Source of the DNA: Chara braunii
Lineage: Eukaryota; Streptophyta; Charophyceae; Charales; Characeae
Length of the DNA stretch: 29,716 bases
Direction: 5' to 3'
Assembly (NCBI GenBank): GCA_003427395.1
Contig: BFEA01000079.1
Coordinates: 2,148,466-2,178,181 of the forward strand
Positions 28,173-29,716 of this stretch are shown here, one piece after another. A program made the translations under genes and the position numbers. The notes under the pieces were generated by a model that worked only from the letters and a program-made list of their open reading frames with translations, was not told the origin of the DNA and did no database searches. Each line of letters begins with the position of its first letter. The first letter of the stretch is position 1.

Positions 28173-29351
28173 GATGGGTATACTGTTGTACGGTGTGCCT
28201 TCCTTGGTGTGCATTTTGGCTCCTGTGGCTGGCCTTGTGACGTATAATATGATCTACTCTCTTGACTCAGGCACTCTCCTTGATGGTCTGTGGTGGTAAG
28301 TGCTCTCATTGGTGGGCTTGTATGACTCGCTGCATGCTGAGATGAAGTGTATGGCGGCCGTCAAAGTGTACGCAGCGCCCCGCCGGCAGCGCCTGGACGT
28401 TGTACAAGTGCTTTGTTCATTTGAAGTTGTCAGCACATATTCCTACGAGTCCATGTGGAAGTGTTGCTGCGCTATTCTGGAATACTGCAAAGTGCACTTC
28501 TACCTAGTTAATTGTAGGTGGTTGGTGGCTCTGGGTGCCATAGCTAGGTGGATGAGCAAAGTACAGAGGGAGAAGGAGAGAGGTATTCAGAAGACAAGAC
28601 CTTGGACTGAGAGAGTGAGGTGGGGAAGGGAGCGACTGTATGGCCATAGCCGCACCTCTTGTACAAAGACAATTTCGAGTAATGGACTTGATTGTCTGAT
28701 GCTATCTTTGAGTTACATCTCACTCGTCCTTTTGCTGTCTGTGCGCAATCTGGCATGAGCATGCTGTGAAAGTGTCCTGTATGCTTGGTCTCAAAGCAAA
28801 AATAACGAACAAGTTGTACAAGCTAACAGCAGAATGGAACATTTAGTGGGCTATTCGCAGCCTGAAGACGATTGTTGGGCTGTTGCTGTGTTCTCTTGTG
28901 TGCTGTGACTCTTACCCTTCCTGTTGAACTCCTGTCTTGACACCGTTTCAGCTGTATGGGCGTGGAGATTCAAGGCAAAGGTCGCAGGATGTAGCAGTGT
29001 TTTACTGAGGTGTGTAACTCTCTCATGTTAGAGTGTATGACTGAGGTTTCAGGAAGTTCTTAACGAGAGAGAGTGGATGCAGAACTACAAAGAGGTTGTT
29101 CGGTGCGTTCTGTCTTTGGCTTTCACGTGTGTGGATTTGCCTCTATCTGGTGCTGTACTTGTGCAGCATCCTAGGGTCTCCCACACAGACCCTTCACATC
29201 CGACATTTCCCTTCTCGGTCCCGGGGCCGTACAGCCCCTTTGACTGGGCGCATTTCAGGCCTAGGTTCATATTTTTTGTCCCATTCGCGCTTCTTTTACA
29301 TAACATTTCCCTATGCTTATCGAAATCGCTAATGTGAGAATTCTGCAATCC
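28173..29351. other. Anonymous sequence
   Basis: The longest frame (28300-28758, plus, 152 residues) begins with a plausible protein-like stretch (MLSLVGLYDSLHAEMKCMAA) but has no family I recognise and no supporting context, so I leave it uncalled. Confidence 0.35.
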
Positions 29352-29606
29352 GGGCCGTCCGCGGTCCTACCGGCCCATGGTTCGGATTGTCACGCTATCT
29401 GAAGGCTTTAAGGTCACGCAGCGGTCCAGGCCATCCACAGTGCCCGACGGTTCAGATCATCGCGCAATCTTAAGACTTTAAAATCACGTGATGATCCCGT
29501 CCAACAGGGCGTACGGCCTGGATCGTTGCGCGATCTTAAAGTCTTAAGGTTGCGCGATGATCCGAACTGTCGGGCCAGTAGGACCGCAGACAGCCTGGAT
29601 TGTCGC
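29352..29606. repeat. Foldback repeat with ~55-bp stem
   Basis: The left arm 29443-29497 pairs with 29520-29573, with a 22-nt loop. The middle 27 bp (GATCATCGCGCAATCTTAAG and on) is matched at 29536-29562 with one mismatch. In the inner 20 bp all five differences are transitions. A further, more diverged copy of the unit lies at 29352-29428 in the left-arm direction, and outer similarity extends to about 29603. Confidence 0.85.
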
Positions 29607-29716
29607 ACCGGTTGGGAAGAAGGGCCTGTACTGGCCCGTAGTGAAATAAACGCCCGGCCTTATGACTGGTACTTGTTTGGCAGTGGCCCATTGCAGGGGC
29701 GCTGGCCCGTTGGGTC

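Noticed and set aside
28300-28758. 152-residue plus-strand open frame
   Set aside because: No recognisable domain, no neighbours that support it, and similar-length frames occur by chance across this GC-moderate region.

Overview
This is eukaryotic DNA with no intact protein-coding gene that I can recognise. It is built from decayed retrotransposons, dispersed and tandem repeats, two tRNA-derived SINE-like units and a rearranged block of mitochondrial DNA. The mitochondrial block carries atp9, rps3, cox1 and tatC pieces plus group II intron domains. That gene and intron repertoire is typical of land plants and charophyte algae. The mitochondrial codons read as standard residues without obvious C-to-U editing needs, so a charophyte such as a Charales alga, or a bryophyte, is my best guess. 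This is inference only.

Layout. 1-2.4 kb: repeat-rich flank with a complete hammerhead-ribozyme core near 1.1 kb and an LTR/primer-binding-site-like stretch ending near 1.88 kb. 2.34-4.8 kb: minus-strand Ty3/gypsy chromovirus remnant (element A: reverse transcriptase tail, RNase H, integrase, chromodomain, polypurine tract). 4.8-6.8 kb: arrays of a ~79-bp repeat in both orientations, including a ~0.53-kb tandem duplication that straddles the edge of element A. 6.8-9.4 kb: plus-strand Ty3/gypsy remnant (element B) with a PHD-like zinc finger between RNase H and integrase. 9.5-11.7 kb: an unidentified coding-like region interrupted at 10.4-10.8 kb by a related repeat with an 83-bp foldback.

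11.7-15.6 kb: mostly anonymous DNA with a (GA)n tract that contains one N, a tRNA-like head near 14.6 kb, and a 456-bp SINE with poly(A) and an 8-bp target-site duplication. 15.6-22.2 kb: anonymous low-complexity and tandem-duplicated DNA. 22.7-25.0 kb: nuclear mitochondrial DNA (NUMT) mosaic. 25-29.7 kb: anonymous DNA ending in a ~55-bp-stem foldback.

The elements do not form a pathway. What links them is genome turnover: broken retroelements, short tandem duplications of about 50 bp, foldbacks and organelle DNA capture. The most novel-looking items are the hammerhead core, the ~79-bp repeat/foldback family, the PHD-like insertion in element B and the NUMT junctions.
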